Below, in pieces: positions 13,337 through 14,756 of a stretch of 14,756 bases of DNA. Each line of letters starts with the position of its first letter. Position 1 is the first letter of the stretch. The translations under genes were made by a program, and so were the position numbers. Source of the stretch: UBA4363 sp002393965 (GTDB lineage Bacteria > Bacteroidota > Bacteroidia > Bacteroidales > Paludibacteraceae). Where the stretch lies: positions 1 through 14,756 of the forward strand of contig CAMNLA010000001.1 of NCBI GenBank assembly GCA_946542925.1, in the 5' to 3' direction. Under the pieces are notes generated by a model. The model was not told where the DNA came from. It did no database searches and was given only the letters and a program-made list of their open reading frames with translations.

Positions 13337-14176
13337 ATGGCTGCCAAGTGGGAGGGCTTCATGCAGGACGGCGACCGATACAATCTGCAGTACCGCACTC
13401 AGCGAGACAAAAAGGTGCGTCCGGAACACGCCGCACTCGATCGTGTGACACTCCCAATGTCTGACCCGTTCTGGCAGGAGTATTACCCGCCCAACGGCTG
13501 GAACTGCCGCTGCACCGTCATTCAAGTGCGCAAGTCAAAGTACCCCGTGACACCACACGACGAGGCAATGGCACTCGGTGAGGAAGCGACGGGAAAGGAC
13601 ACCAAGGGCATCTTCCACTTCAATCCTGGCATAGAGCAGAAGACTATTCCAGACTACAACCCGTACACTATCAAGCGGTGCCGGGACTGTGACATAGCAA
13701 AGGGGAAACTTGACTTGGTTTTCATTCCTGAAAATGAAGTGTGCGCAGCATGTAAGCTCATTCGCGAATGCTACTCTGTTTCAGGAAAGCAAGTTAAGAC
13801 TTGGAGGGAAGAATTGAAAAGCGAACTGCCCACACAAGACAGGAACACACCCGTCTCAAGCGTGCAGACTGGATCTATGCTTCAATCAGCCAAGGTGCTC
13901 GACAGGTTCCTCAGTCATTGCTATAACGTAAAAGAAATAGATGCCGCACGTTATATATGGACGCATCCTGAAGAACTGAGAGACAGGAAACCAAGCCCGT
14001 TTGGAGAAGGAAAAAATCCGAACAGCGAGAAAGACAGAAAAAACCTCGAAAAGAAGAAAAAACGCAAAGTAGTAGGCTATAACCGTTACAAGTTCTCGTA
14101 CAAAGGAAAGGAATGGAACGTCAAAGTAGAAATACATGAAAAAGGCTTTGAGCAGTTCTACGCTATCGTAAAATAG
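13337..14176 (+). CDS. N-terminally truncated Mu gpF-like phage head morphogenesis protein with C-terminal BECR-type nuclease-like domain
   Basis: The frame is open from 13160, but phage similarity begins only near 13310 (NQASADMAAKW). The ATG at 13337 is the first plausible start in phage-like sequence, giving 279 residues. The recognisable part is the C-terminal portion of the phage Mu F / SPP1 gp7 head-assembly family: YNLQYRTQRDKKVRPEHAAL, then DPFWQEYYPPNGWNCRC (about 13463-13513). Two CxxC pairs follow (CRDC near 13680 and CAAC near 13741), then a Lys-rich linker. The last part (about 13930-14173) reads SPFGEGKNPNSEKDRKNLEKK and then YNRYKFSYKGKEWNVKVEIH..FEQFYAIVK. It resembles the phage Barnase/EndoU/ColicinE5-D/RelE-like domains fused to head proteins. 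The N-terminal half of the family is missing, so this is probably a prophage remnant. Strand and base composition differ from the host genes. Confidence 0.75.
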   Translation: MAAKWEGFMQDGDRYNLQYRTQRDKKVRPEHAALDRVTLPMSDPFWQEYYPPNGWNCRCTVIQVRKSKYPVTPHDEAMALGEEATGKDTKGIFHFNPGIEQKTIPDYNPYTIKRCRDCDIAKGKLDLVFIPENEVCAACKLIRECYSVSGKQVKTWREELKSELPTQDRNTPVSSVQTGSMLQSAKVLDRFLSHCYNVKEIDAARYIWTHPEELRDRKPSPFGEGKNPNSEKDRKNLEKKKKRKVVGYNRYKFSYKGKEWNVKVEIHEKGFEQFYAIVK

Positions 14177-14182
14177 AAAACC

Positions 14183-14224
14183 CCTAAGGAACGGCCTTCC
14201 ATACCGGCCATTGTTCCAAAGAGG
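14183..14224 (+). other. RNA hairpin after the phage head gene
   Basis: GGAAC (14188-14192) pairs with GTTCC (14213-14217), and GGCC (14193-14196) with GGCC (14206-14209), with a nine-base loop and a three-base bulge. The outer CCCCT and AGAGG can add a weaker helix. No T run follows, so it is not a normal terminator. Confidence 0.5.
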
Positions 14225-14281
14225 TTTCCGACTGCAAAAATACAATAAAAATCCTAATCCACAAACAATATAAAAAAAGGA

Positions 14282-14485
14282 TTGATACATTGTGCAGAGA
14301 AACCAGGATGCAAAGTTGCTATAATATATATATACGAGTACGAATTCGATGAAACGTTAATTCCAGCCGCTTTAGTAAGATATGCAGGATTGAAAAACGC
14401 AGAAGGTTCATGGGTCGCTTTTGATGAGGTAATTTGTATGCAAGATGGCAAGATCGTATATCAAAAAAGCCACCCGTTTGAATAA
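14282..14485 (+). CDS. Small hypothetical protein in the phage remnant
   Basis: A 67-codon frame opens with TTG after a purine-rich AAAAAAAGGA stretch. It encodes a globular-looking protein ending LVRYAGLKNAEGSWVAFDEVICMQDGKIVYQKSHPFE. The frame is open back only to 14258, and no ATG lies near the beginning. The start is therefore uncertain, and the gene may itself be truncated. Composition is A/T-rich, like the end of the head gene. I do not recognise the family. The stop codon lies inside the loop of a CACCC/GGGTG hairpin. Confidence 0.4.
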   Translation: MIHCAEKPGCKVAIIYIYEYEFDETLIPAALVRYAGLKNAEGSWVAFDEVICMQDGKIVYQKSHPFE

Positions 14486-14497
14486 TGGGGTGACTTT
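14466..14497 (+). terminator. Possible hairpin terminator at the end of the small ORF
   Basis: AAAG-C-CACCC (14466-14475) pairs with GGGTG-A-CTTT (14488-14497), with one mismatch and a 12-base loop that includes the TAA stop. Only three T follow the stem, so termination would be weak. Confidence 0.4.
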
Positions 14498-14547
14498 AGG
14501 CACAGCCATTCTACCTTTCGGGAGATATGCTGCGATGCAATGGTACA

Positions 14548-14588
14548 AAAAAAATCCGTTACTCAATCAATAAGTAGCGGATTTTTTT
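14548..14588 (+). terminator. Strong bidirectional terminator
   Basis: A run of seven A plus TCCGTTACT pairs with AGTAGCGGA plus seven T: 16 pairs, one of them G-U, with a nine-base loop. It can act on both strands. It probably closes the phage-derived segment. Confidence 0.85.
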
Positions 14589-14621
14589 CATTCTTAAGGA
14601 AAATAGCACGAATCTCCCTCT

Positions 14622-14693
14622 CTGCCCCCATACTCCGGCTCCTCCCACCCAAACACACCAACCCGCCCATCCACCACCCACCCGTCCACCCAA
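14622..14693 (-). other. C-rich tract; minus strand has G-quadruplex potential
   Basis: The plus strand is dominated by CCC runs separated by short A/C/T linkers, with very few G. The minus strand therefore carries at least seven GGG runs with loops of 1-11 bases. No convincing gene is seen here. From 14695 a plus-strand ATG opens a frame (MSCEVEQWDDTISIAQFWSK) that runs off the window end and is too short to judge. Confidence 0.6.
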
Positions 14694-14756
14694 AATGTCT
14701 TGCGAAGTAGAACAATGGGATGACACAATATCCATAGCCCAATTTTGGAGCAAGCC

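Noticed and set aside
14559..14753. Minus-strand frame rich in Gly and Trp over the C-rich tract
   Set aside because: It is low-complexity translation of GGG repeats, crosses the strong terminator stem and has no recognisable domain.
14695..14756. Partial plus-strand gene beginning MSCEVEQWDDT at the window end
   Set aside because: Only 20 codons are visible; this is not enough to support a gene, though the sequence is not low-complexity.

Overview
The window looks like a chromosomal segment of a Bacteroidales bacterium (Bacteroidaceae/Prevotellaceae-like; I cannot name the species). The evidence is a zinc-free type B ribosomal protein L31, YidC and PyrG of Bacteroidetes type, a DAHP synthase with a C-terminal chorismate mutase, a DUF1460 amidase, a DUF3828-like lipoprotein, and promoters matching the Bacteroidetes pattern TTTG-N19-TAnnTTTG. 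All recognised host genes are on the minus strand. Only the phage remnant at the right end is on the plus strand.

Layout, left to right. Bases 1-230 hold a tandem pair of an 80-bp structured repeat. Next come three separate minus-strand units: rpmE (287-538), tRNA-Gln(CUG) (728-798), and pyrG-yidC (4553-965), each with a recognisable promoter and terminator. A third copy of the repeat lies in the pyrG 5' leader. A Sel1-repeat secreted protein (4833-5891) and a DUF1460 lipoprotein amidase (6020-7024) follow. A shortened fourth repeat copy sits in the 3' UTR of the next operon.

Bases 7236-11193 are an aromatic amino acid operon transcribed right to left: pheA (prephenate dehydratase), an aminotransferase, a DAHP synthase-chorismate mutase fusion, and tyrA (prephenate dehydrogenase). 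Together they supply the first committed step, chorismate to prephenate, and both branches to Phe and Tyr.

The most striking find lies upstream of pheA (11194-11440). A perfectly spaced promoter leads into a 19-codon ORF encoding MNLISLFYYGFYYFYFWTK, in which ten of eleven consecutive residues are Phe, Tyr or Trp. Three mutually exclusive RNA stems follow: a 1:2 protecting hairpin, a 2:3 antiterminator of 11 perfect pairs that starts on the leader stop codon, and a 3:4 intrinsic terminator. This is the full anatomy of a ribosome-mediated attenuator, apparently sensing Phe and Tyr together.

Bases 11500-13220 hold a DUF3828-like lipoprotein and a secreted alginate-lyase-family protein. From about 13310 the sequence changes to plus-strand phage DNA: an N-terminally truncated Mu gpF-like head protein whose C-terminus resembles the BECR-fold nuclease domains of phage polyvalent proteins, then a small unknown ORF, RNA hairpins, a strong terminator and a C-rich tract with G-quadruplex potential on the minus strand.
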